Shown here: positions 1 to 5,009 of the stretch, one piece after another | Numbering within the stretch: the stretch's first letter is position 1 | Layout: each line of letters starts with the position of its first letter | NCBI GenBank assembly: GCA_937873255.1 | Contig: CALMVM010000123.1 | Coordinates: forward strand, 1-5,009 | Length of the DNA: 5,009 nucleotides | DNA from: an uncultured Verrucomicrobiota bacterium | Lineage (GTDB): Bacteria > Verrucomicrobiota > Verrucomicrobiia > Chthoniobacterales > SZAS-18 | Direction of reading: 5' to 3' | Translations under genes and position numbers: made by a program | Notes under the pieces: model-generated | What the model was told of the DNA's origin: nothing | The model's database searches: none | Seen by the model: the letters and a program-made list of their open reading frames with translations, nothing else

Positions 1-1
1 G

Positions 2-721
2 GCCGAGCCGGCGCTGTATCTCGCGGGGATGTCGGCGGTGTTGAGCGCGAGTCCGGCGGGGCTCGACAAGGCGGTGGCGCTCTTTGAGCTCGCCGCGCGC
101 CGCAACGGCCCGTTCCGCCTGCGTGCGCGGCTCCAGCAGGCCGACGTGCAAAACCGCCTCGGCAAAGGCCGCGATGCCCTGACGCTCTACGACGGCGTGT
201 TGACGGCCACGGCGAACCTGCCCGCGCTCCGGGACGAGGAACTGGAGGCGCGTTGCGCGGCGTTGTGCGGGCGAGGGCAGACGCTCATTTCGTTGGCGAC
301 GGCGGCGGCCGACGACCCGGCGCGGCTGCGCGAGGCGGTGGGGACGTTCGACCAGTTGGCGGCGTTGCCGGGGGCCGGGCTGCTGTGGCGTCGGCAGGCT
401 CTCACGCTCAAGGGTCAGGCGCTCGAAAAACTCGGCGACAGCGACGGCGCGCTGGCGGCATACGACGACGCGCTGGAAGGCCCGGAACCGGCCGCGGCAT
501 CATCGGCCACCGCCGCCACGCCGCCGGAATGGACCTGGTTTTACCGGGCGGGGCACTTGGCGGCGCTGTTGTTGGAAAAACGTTCGCAGTGGGAGGCCGC
601 GATTGCGATCTACGCGAAGCTCGCCGCCGCCGACGGGCCGATGAAGAGCGAGTTCGAGAACACGCTCAGCCGCCGGCGGCTGGAGCATTTCGTGTGGGGC
701 GAGGTTGGAGCGTCGCCCTGA
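2..721 (+). CDS. Tetratricopeptide-repeat protein, C-terminal part (5' end outside the window)
   Basis: The frame is open from base 2, so the ATG at 29 is probably an internal methionine and the real start lies upstream; about 239 residues are visible, ending in TGA. The visible part is almost all paired helices with the TPR pattern of small and large hydrophobics. Counting from the methionine at 29, repeat-like units lie at about 32-60 (LGKGRDALTLYDGVL), 74-115, 118-152 (LEKLGDSDGALAAYDDAL is the clearest unit) and 168-202 (QWEAAIAIYAKL). An Ala/Pro-rich linker at about 153-166 separates the last two. The protein ends shortly after the final helix pair, with no added C-terminal domain. TPR arrays bind partner proteins; no enzymatic motif is visible, so the specific role is unknown. 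It is probably the end of a larger TPR protein, but its N-terminal domains and any signal peptide cannot be judged here. It converges with the downstream propeller gene, leaving a 97-base gap. Confidence 0.8.
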   Translation, partial: AEPALYLAGMSAVLSASPAGLDKAVALFELAARRNGPFRLRARLQQADVQNRLGKGRDALTLYDGVLTATANLPALRDEELEARCAALCGRGQTLISLATAAADDPARLREAVGTFDQLAALPGAGLLWRRQALTLKGQALEKLGDSDGALAAYDDALEGPEPAAASSATAATPPEWTWFYRAGHLAALLLEKRSQWEAAIAIYAKLAAADGPMKSEFENTLSRRRLEHFVWGEVGASP

Positions 722-818
722 AGGGTGCTCAGGATCGGTTCGGGCTGTGCGCGCTCCGTCAAGGTCCCAGCGTCATGAAGATGGATCCACTCCGACCATC
801 CATCGCCACGCCTTCCGG

Positions 819-1919
819 TTAGCGCACGTACTTGAGGACGACAAAGCTGCCGGGGATCATCCTGGGCCGCGTGCGTTGTCCGCCCGGAGCGGGCGTCGAC
901 GCGGCTTCGAAGTCCGCGGCCGCCAGATAGATGGCATGTGTCGCGGGATCGAGCGCCATCGTGCGCGCGCTCTTTTTGGTCGGGACGTTCTCGACCACTT
1001 TGAATTCGCCCGGCGGCTCTTCCTTGACCACGGTCAGCGTGCCGTCACCGCAGGATGCGAAGGCGAAACCCGTGGCCGGGTCGAACGCGTCGGCGTCCAC
1101 GCCCTTGCCAATGGCGGGCTTGGCGAGCACCTTGCCGCCCTCGGCATCGAGCACGATCATCTGCTCGTTGTGGCACCCTGCGAAAAGCCGGTGTCTGGCG
1201 GGGTCGATCGCGAGGCCCGTGGGCGCTTCGCCAGGAGCGAGGGGCCAGCGATGCGCGACGGTGTTCTTTTGCACGTCGATGGCGAGTGTTTCGCTCTTGT
1301 CTTCCAGGTTGACGAACAGCGTGCCCTTGCCGTCGGACACGGCGAACTCCGGCCCGCCGCCCAGCGGGATCGTGGCGATGACCTTGGCCGTGGCCGCGTC
1401 GATAACCGTGGCGTCGTTGCTGTCGCCGTTGAAAGCGAAGATGTGCCTGGTCATCGGTTCGTAGATGATAGCGTCGGGTTTTTTGCCGACGGCGACCGGC
1501 TCGCCGATGGGTTGGAGCGTCTTGAGGTCGAACACCACGACCTTGCCGTTTTTGCCACTGGTGGCGAACCCGCGATTGCACTCCGGCGCGAGCGCGGTCC
1601 CATGCCCGCCATCCAGGCCCGTCACCTCGCCGACCGTTGTCCCCTCGTCCGTGTCGATGACCTGTACCCGGTCGGTGCGCGTCACGTGGAGGCGATGAGC
1701 CTGCGGGTCGAGCGTGAGATAATCCCAGCCGCCTTCGCCGCCCGGCTTCCAGGTCGCTTCGAGATGGTAGCCGGAAGCGCCTGGAACGACCGAGGCTGCC
1801 GGAGTCTGGGCGAAGGCTGCGGTACGCACCACCGCAGCACCCGCCAGGACGGAAGCGAAAAAAGCGAGGCGGACGACCGGCGTGGTTCGGATGGGGGAAA
1901 GAAAACAGGGGTGAAACAT
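819..1919 (-). CDS. Secreted YncE-like beta-propeller protein
   Basis: This 366-residue protein belongs by pattern to the YncE / 40-residue YVTN beta-propeller superfamily. Residues 11-38 form a signal peptide: an Arg-containing start, a hydrophobic core (LAFFASVLAGAAVV) and a likely cleavage after AFA at 37. The mature part shows successive blade strands of the type 'xVxVIDxxxxxxVxxI': VQVIDT (86-90), VVVFDLKTLQPIG (127-139), ATVIDAATAKVIATIPLG (170-187), TLAIDVQKNTV (211-221), MIVLDAEGGKVLA (254-266) and LTVVKE (295-300). These alternate with 'xxxDPxxxxLF/IY' turns at 71, 239, 280 and 324. The GGWDYLTLDP segment (63-72) is typical of the first blade in this family. Such proteins are periplasmic or extracellular; many are uncharacterised and no catalytic residues are evident. 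Three cysteines remain after cleavage (114, 249, 290), with no CxxCH haem motif. The ATG at 1919 is chosen because it gives a complete signal peptide; there is no strong ribosome-binding site. It diverges from the aminotransferase gene. Confidence 0.85.
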   Translation of the reverse strand: MFHPCFLSPIRTTPVVRLAFFASVLAGAAVVRTAAFAQTPAASVVPGASGYHLEATWKPGGEGGWDYLTLDPQAHRLHVTRTDRVQVIDTDEGTTVGEVTGLDGGHGTALAPECNRGFATSGKNGKVVVFDLKTLQPIGEPVAVGKKPDAIIYEPMTRHIFAFNGDSNDATVIDAATAKVIATIPLGGGPEFAVSDGKGTLFVNLEDKSETLAIDVQKNTVAHRWPLAPGEAPTGLAIDPARHRLFAGCHNEQMIVLDAEGGKVLAKPAIGKGVDADAFDPATGFAFASCGDGTLTVVKEEPPGEFKVVENVPTKKSARTMALDPATHAIYLAAADFEAASTPAPGGQRTRPRMIPGSFVVLKYVR

Positions 1920-2003
1920 ACTTTCGACTTTTTAAGGGTTGGGAATCAATGCGCAAGCCCTCTTTACATCCGGCCGCCGAACCTTACTTTTACGGTCCTG
2001 CCC
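1920..2003. promoter_or_regulatory. Divergent intergenic region, probable promoters of both neighbours
   Basis: This 84-base gap separates the start codons of the minus-strand propeller gene and the plus-strand aminotransferase, so both promoters should lie here or just inside the opposite gene. It has AT-richer patches, unlike its surroundings, at 1921-1950 and 1961-1968. A weak minus-strand candidate is TTGCGC (1956-1951) with TAAAAA (1934-1929) at 16-base spacing; this would leave a leader of only a few bases. A weak plus-strand candidate is TTGGGA (1939-1944) with a poor -10 near 1962-1968. Neither start codon has a convincing Shine-Dalgarno sequence. The regulatory role rests on gene arrangement; the individual boxes are only suggestions. 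Confidence 0.4.
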
Positions 2004-3077
2004 ATGACCCCGCACACCAAGCTCTTCACGCCCGGCCCGGTGGAAGTTTCGCCGAAAACCCTCGCCGCCTTCTCGCGCCCGATGATCGGGCATCGCGGCG
2101 GCGAGTTCAAATCCCTCTACGCCGGCATCCTGCCGCGCTTGCAGACATTATTCGGCACGCGGCAGCCCGTGTTTTTGTCCACGTCGTCGGCATGGGGTGT
2201 CATGGAAGGGGCGATCCGCAACCTCGTCCAGAAACGTGCCCTCAACTGCATGTGCGGCGCGTTCTCCGACAAGTGGCTCGATGTCAGCCAACGTTGCGGC
2301 AAACCGGCGGATGGCCTCCAGGTCGAATGGGGGACGCCCATCACGCCCGAGGGGCTCGACGAGAAACTCGCCACCGGCCTCTACGATGTCGTGACGATCA
2401 TCCACAACGAGACCTCCACCGGCGTGCTGAACCCGCTCGCCGACCTCGCCGCCGTGCTGCGGCGTTACCCGGAAGTGGTGTCGGTCGTGGACACGGTGTC
2501 GTCGTTCTCGGCGGTGCCGATCCCGATGGACGAACTCGGCATCGACGTGCTGCTCACCGGCAGCCAGAAGGCGCTCGCGCTGCCGCCGGGGCTGGCGCTG
2601 TTCGCGTGTTCGGAACGCGCCTTCGAGCGCGCGGCGCGGGCAACGGATCGCGGGTACTATTTCGACTTCCTCGAATTCAAGAAAAACCAGGAAGGCGACA
2701 TGACGCCGAGCACGCCGTCCGTCAGTCACATCTACGCGCTGCAATCCAAGCTCGACGACATCTTCGAGGAAGGCGTCGAAAACCGCCACGCCCGGCACGC
2801 GCGCACGAACGCCCTGGTGCACGATTGGGTCAGGCAGCAGGGGTTCGAGTTTTTCGCGCCGGAGGGTTATCGTTCGGTGACCCTGACGTGTGTCGCCAAC
2901 AACCGGAACATTGACGTGGCGGCATGGCTCGGGCGCGTCAAGAAGAAGCACGGCCTGGTATTCGACGGCGGCTACGGCAAGCTCAAGGGCAAGACGTTCC
3001 GGCTCTCCAACATGGGCGACGAGACGGAGGAAACCATCGGTGCCATGCTCGCGGCCATCACGGAATGCCTGGAGTAA
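2004..3077 (+). CDS. Class V PLP-dependent aminotransferase, alanine/serine-glyoxylate aminotransferase type
   Basis: A cytosolic PLP enzyme of 357 residues, slightly short for the AGXT/serine-pyruvate/PucG branch of fold-type I class V aminotransferases. The N-terminus reads KLFTPGPVEVSP (6-17), followed by IGHRGGEF (29-36), the hallmark entry motif. HNETSTG (134-140) and VVDTVSSFSA (161-170) supply cofactor contacts, with Asp163 the expected partner of the pyridine nitrogen. TGSQKALALPPG (185-196) carries the predicted Schiff-base Lys189. RGYYFDF (216-222) with TPSTPSV (234-240), and FRLSNMG (332-338) with the probable substrate-carboxylate Arg333, complete the family pattern. The enzyme should move an amino group between an amino acid such as alanine or serine and an oxo-acid such as glyoxylate or pyruvate; the true substrates cannot be read from sequence. 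A role in serine synthesis is possible, but no serA or other partner is in view. The loop at 60-68 (TSSAWGVME) differs from the common SGSG/SSGTG form. The open frame extends far upstream antisense to the propeller gene, but ATG 2004 is the start because family homology begins there. Confidence 0.92.
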   Translation: MTPHTKLFTPGPVEVSPKTLAAFSRPMIGHRGGEFKSLYAGILPRLQTLFGTRQPVFLSTSSAWGVMEGAIRNLVQKRALNCMCGAFSDKWLDVSQRCGKPADGLQVEWGTPITPEGLDEKLATGLYDVVTIIHNETSTGVLNPLADLAAVLRRYPEVVSVVDTVSSFSAVPIPMDELGIDVLLTGSQKALALPPGLALFACSERAFERAARATDRGYYFDFLEFKKNQEGDMTPSTPSVSHIYALQSKLDDIFEEGVENRHARHARTNALVHDWVRQQGFEFFAPEGYRSVTLTCVANNRNIDVAAWLGRVKKKHGLVFDGGYGKLKGKTFRLSNMGDETEETIGAMLAAITECLE

Positions 3078-3107
3078 CGTCCCCGCCCGCCGAAGGCGTT
3101 CGTCAAT

Positions 3108-3217
3108 ATGGTAGGGATGGCTCTCCGAGCCGTCCGTCGATTTCCGGCGAGATACATCGCGCGTACGGGGACCATCCAAGCCAATTCACGGACGGCTCGG
3201 AGAGCCATCCCTACCAT
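3108..3217. repeat. REPIN-like element: two inverted 30-base REP-like arms around a 50-base spacer
   Basis: The left arm 3108-3137 and right arm 3188-3217 are perfect reverse complements over 30 bases, and complementarity stops on both sides. Each arm has its own finer structure. In the left arm GTAG (3111-3114) is followed directly by a 9-base-pair hairpin, 3115-3123 with 3127-3135 around a TCC loop, including one G-T wobble (3118 with 3132). The right arm repeats this on the minus strand, with GTAG at 3214-3211. A GTAG head plus short imperfect hairpin, paired in inverted orientation about 100 bases across, is the known layout of REP doublets (BIME/REPIN) mobilised by RAYT (TnpA-REP, Y1 transposase family). 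The position between two convergent genes is also typical. No transposase gene is present, so this would be a non-autonomous copy. A transcript crossing it could fold into a long stem and protect or attenuate the aminotransferase mRNA, but there is no T-tract of a classical terminator. Confidence 0.8.
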
Positions 3218-3255
3218 CGCCAGAACGACCGGCCGCGCGGCAGCCTGTCCGGAGT

Positions 3256-3750
3256 TTACCGTTCCGACACCTTGCCGGGTAAGGAAGCGTTCAGGCGCTC
3301 GACGAGATTGGCGGCCTGCCGGGCGGAGAAACTGCCGCTGATGGCGATCTTGCCTCCGTGGACGGTTTCCAGGATTCGCGGCAGGGCGTAGAGCTGCCCG
3401 GCGATCAACAGGCCGAGCTGTTTGCCGACCATGTCCTTGGTGAGTTGCTCGAAACGTTTTTTGCCCGCTTCGGTCAGGTTGATCATGATGACCGGACGGT
3501 CCTCCGGGTCATAGTCGAGCGAGACGAAACGCACGGCGCTGCTGTCGAGCAACGGCGGGTCCACGAGCAGCGTGCTCTCCGCCTTGCCGTCGTTCCCCGC
3601 CGTCACACCCAGATACGGGCGGGTGTACGGCCCGGGGCGGTCGGCCACCGCGCGCACCTCGAACGTGGCGGCCTCCTGCGCGCCCGTCGTCGCCACCGCC
3701 GCGAGAAACAACGCCGCCAGCGTCAGCAGGACCGCGCGGGTCGTTTGCAT
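3256..3750 (-). CDS. Secreted protein with a stand-alone SecD P1-head-like domain
   Basis: The protein has 164 residues. Residues 1-24 look like a signal peptide: Arg5, a hydrophobic core (AVLLTLAALFLAAVA) and likely cleavage near TTGA-Q at 24. There is no lipobox cysteine. Residues about 60-156 match the pattern of the periplasmic P1 head subdomain of SecD/SecDF: LLVDPPLLDSSAV (61-73), a strand VIMINLTEAGKKRFEQLT (87-104), GKQLGLLIAGQLYALPRI (109-126) and the characteristic ISGSFSARQAANLVERLN (137-154). In SecD this head sits between transmembrane helix 1 and the other five helices and helps protein export; here no transmembrane helices follow, so it cannot be a translocase subunit by itself. 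It may be an independent periplasmic domain with unknown partners. Its ATG overlaps the stop of the upstream Uma2 gene (shared A at 3750, TGATG), and a GGAG at 3765-3762 lies 11 bases before the start, suggesting coupled translation. It ends 38 bases from the REPIN-like element. Confidence 0.75.
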   Translation of the reverse strand: MQTTRAVLLTLAALFLAAVATTGAQEAATFEVRAVADRPGPYTRPYLGVTAGNDGKAESTLLVDPPLLDSSAVRFVSLDYDPEDRPVIMINLTEAGKKRFEQLTKDMVGKQLGLLIAGQLYALPRILETVHGGKIAISGSFSARQAANLVERLNASLPGKVSER

Positions 3751-4340
3751 CAGGCGAAAATCTCCGCCACCGCCACGCGGAACCCGGGCAGATGAGGCTC
3801 GGCGGTGAGTTCGTCGTGGATGTTAAACAACTGTGGCGCAGCGTCCGGCCGGAAAACGGTGATCAGACTCACTCTGGGTTCGACGCGCCACACCAACAGC
3901 ACACCCGAACGCAGATATTCTTCGATCTTATCCAACACGTCATCAGACTGATCGGAAGGCGAAAGAATTTCCACAGCGAGCAACGGCGCGACCTCGATGA
4001 TCGAAGCATTCGGTGATGTGGCGGCGATCTGCTCGTTCGTGACATATGCCAAATCGATGACCACGTTCGTCGGGGGTTCCCGTCGCAGGCAAAATCCCGC
4101 TTCGCCGCTGAGCACCAACCCGGGTGGGGTGGGCTGTTGATTCAGCCAAAGTTGGAGGAGATAGGCGATTTTCGCCTCGGTCCGGCTGTGGGGGAAACTG
4201 CGTCGGGTCATGGGACGTTCGTAGAGGAGGCCGTTGATGATCCAGCGTTCCACGCCTTCGTCTTCCGGCAGGGAATCGAACTCCTCGGCCGTCATGGTCC
4301 GCCGTTCCTCTTCCAACGAGGCCGTCAGGATCGCGCTCAT
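3750..4340 (-). CDS. Uma2 family protein (DUF820, PD-(D/E)XK nuclease fold)
   Basis: The 196-residue length fits the Uma2 (DUF820) family. The usual opening is present at 16-42: MTAEEFDSLPEDEGVERW, then a 'hNGxLYE' strand. The fold's catalytic-type signature follows: GEAGFCL (79-85) then VVIDLAYV (93-100) with Asp96 in place of the typical PDV acid, and LAVEILSPSD (121-130) with Glu124. Lys138 and Tyr142 in DKIEEYLRSG (137-146) lead to LLVWRVEP (148-155), equivalent to the family's VWVVDP strand. The end, LPGFRVAVAEIF, is also typical. The core acidic and Lys residues are retained, so the active site may be intact. The family is assigned a restriction-endonuclease-like fold and is often present in many copies in cyanobacteria, Planctomycetes and relatives; its biological role is not settled. 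ATG 4340 is used; Met16 is a possible alternative start since the conserved part begins there. It is coupled to the downstream SecD-head gene by a one-base overlap and lies 55 bases after the preceding gene. Confidence 0.88.
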   Translation of the reverse strand: MSAILTASLEEERRTMTAEEFDSLPEDEGVERWIINGLLYERPMTRRSFPHSRTEAKIAYLLQLWLNQQPTPPGLVLSGEAGFCLRREPPTNVVIDLAYVTNEQIAATSPNASIIEVAPLLAVEILSPSDQSDDVLDKIEEYLRSGVLLVWRVEPRVSLITVFRPDAAPQLFNIHDELTAEPHLPGFRVAVAEIFA

Positions 4341-4395
4341 GCCCCCAGCATGGACACGACACGCGCGCGCGTCAATTCTCTCAGCACCCGCCGCC
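4341..4395. promoter_or_regulatory. Short gap upstream of the Uma2 gene with an alternating CG tract
   Basis: These 55 bases separate two minus-strand genes. They contain ACGCGCGCGCGT at 4361-4372, a self-complementary alternating purine-pyrimidine run lying about 20 bases before the Uma2 start codon. No convincing promoter boxes or T-tract terminator are visible, so the flanking genes may be cotranscribed. A run of G residues precedes the Uma2 ATG on the minus strand (4346-4342) but sits too close to act as an ordinary Shine-Dalgarno site. Confidence 0.25.
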
Positions 4396-5009
4396 TCACT
4401 TCATCGCGTAGCCGTCGAGTTGCGACCTGAGCGCGGCGAGGTCGGCCGAAATGCGTTCGGCCGCGCCGGGCGGGGGCTCGGCATTGGCCACGGCTTTTTC
4501 CTGTTGGCCGAGCAGGTGGTAGAGCCGCGTCAATTCCCGGTACTCGGCGTCGCTGAGTTTTTTCTTGGGCAGGCTGCGGCTCAGGTAGAAGAACTTCGTC
4601 TGCGGATTGAACTCGCAGTCGGCCGACCGGTAGAAGACCCCCGGCGCGTCGTCCATGTTGATGAATTCTCCCTTCAACGACTCCCGCGTGCCGATGAGGT
4701 TGGTGGCGTCGTAGTCCGGCTTTTGCGCGCCGGGATGGTAACCGTAGTGGTATGTCTCCGCGCCGTCGGGGATTTTGGGCACGACCGGCGGCGTCTGGTT
4801 GACGATGGCCTGCACCTGGCGGGTGGTTTTGTCGAACTCCGCCTGGGCCGTCCGCACGGTGTGGGTCCGCAGGCCGGCGGCGATCTTGTCGGGCGTGGCT
4901 TGCGGCAACGTCGTGCGCGCGAGCGCGACGATCCCCGCGAACGACGGCGTCCCCCGGTCTTCGGCGAGCGCCTTTTTCAACGTGGCCGCGAATGCCTCGT
5001 AATCCTCGC
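4396..5009 (-). CDS. Unrecognised protein, C-terminal part (5' end outside the window)
   Basis: The frame stays open to the window edge: codons upstream of the TTG at 4980 continue as EDYEAFAATLKK, so that TTG is probably internal and the gene starts beyond 5009. About 204 residues are visible, ending in TGA. I do not recognise the family. The visible part begins with a helical, Ala-rich region (to about residue 70 of the visible part). A Pro-rich segment (NQTPPVVPKIPDG) comes next, followed by a Tyr/His-rich stretch (TYHYGYHPG). A probable mixed strand region with FINMDDAPGVFYRS and FFYLSRSLPKKKL follows, and the protein ends with helices (LSDAEYRELTRLYHLLGQQEKAV and a final AAERISADLAALRSQLD) that could form a short coiled coil. 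Only one cysteine is seen, in SADCEFNP. No membrane segment is visible in this part; the N-terminus is needed to say whether it is exported. It runs in the same direction as the Uma2 and SecD-head genes and may head that transcription unit. Confidence 0.7.
   Translation of the reverse strand, partial: EDYEAFAATLKKALAEDRGTPSFAGIVALARTTLPQATPDKIAAGLRTHTVRTAQAEFDKTTRQVQAIVNQTPPVVPKIPDGAETYHYGYHPGAQKPDYDATNLIGTRESLKGEFINMDDAPGVFYRSADCEFNPQTKFFYLSRSLPKKKLSDAEYRELTRLYHLLGQQEKAVANAEPPPGAAERISADLAALRSQLDGYAMK

Noticed and set aside
780..804. Possible terminator between the TPR and propeller genes (7-base stem, 780-786 with 798-804)
   Set aside because: Short AT/GC-mixed stem with an 11-base loop and no T-tract on either strand; not distinguishable from chance.
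253..822. 189-residue plus-strand open frame overlapping the TPR gene
   Set aside because: Gly/Arg/Ala-rich, no domain pattern, and overlaps a convincing TPR frame.
1045..1956. 303-residue minus-strand open frame overlapping the propeller gene in another frame
   Set aside because: Its translation is extremely Arg-rich and low in hydrophobics, while the overlapping frame has a signal peptide and regular propeller blades.
3088..3100. CGCC-GAA-GGCG mini-hairpin after the aminotransferase stop
   Set aside because: Only four base pairs followed by two T residues; too weak to call a terminator.
2148..3179. 343-residue minus-strand open frame opposite the aminotransferase
   Set aside because: It is antisense to a gene with clear catalytic motifs, is rich in Arg, His and Asp with no recognisable domain, and starts inside the REPIN-like element; a high-GC shadow.
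3108..3217. Inverted repeat as the remnant ends of an insertion sequence
   Set aside because: The arms enclose only 50 bases with no coding content, no target duplication is evident at the edges, and the GTAG-hairpin layout fits REP elements better.
4978..4980. TTG as the start codon of the rightmost minus-strand gene
   Set aside because: The same frame remains open upstream to the window edge, so the gene more likely begins outside the window.

Overview
The window is high-GC bacterial chromosome, densely coding with short intergenic gaps. The mix of genes (a TPR protein, a secreted YncE-type beta-propeller, a class V aminotransferase, a Uma2 family protein and a free-standing secreted SecD-like domain), together with weak Shine-Dalgarno signals, suggests a Verrucomicrobiota bacterium, perhaps Opitutales-like. 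This is an inference from gene content and composition; no rRNA or other marker is present. I see no tRNA, rRNA, CRISPR array, integrase or complete insertion sequence.

Layout, left to right. Positions 2-721 (+) hold the C-terminal part of a tetratricopeptide-repeat protein that begins outside the window. It converges on a secreted seven-bladed-type beta-propeller protein at 819-1919 (-). That gene diverges, across an 84-base gap (1920-2003), from a PLP-dependent class V aminotransferase of the alanine/serine-glyoxylate type at 2004-3077 (+). Between the end of the aminotransferase and the next convergent gene lies a 110-base element with two perfect 30-base inverted arms (3108-3217). Each arm is a GTAG tetranucleotide followed by a small hairpin, which is the architecture of REP/REPIN elements mobilised by RAYT transposases. 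The right third of the window is a minus-strand run of three genes: an unrecognised protein cut by the window edge (4396-5009), a Uma2 family nuclease-fold protein (3750-4340), and a secreted protein made almost entirely of a SecD P1-head-like domain (3256-3750). The last two overlap by one base in a TGATG junction and are probably translationally coupled.

The genes do not form one recognisable pathway. The aminotransferase is a central-metabolism enzyme with no partner in view, and the propeller and TPR proteins are probably independent units. The points that most deserve a second look are the REPIN-like element and the coupled Uma2/SecD-head pair. Several long open frames antisense to the propeller and aminotransferase genes are by-products of high GC and were not annotated.
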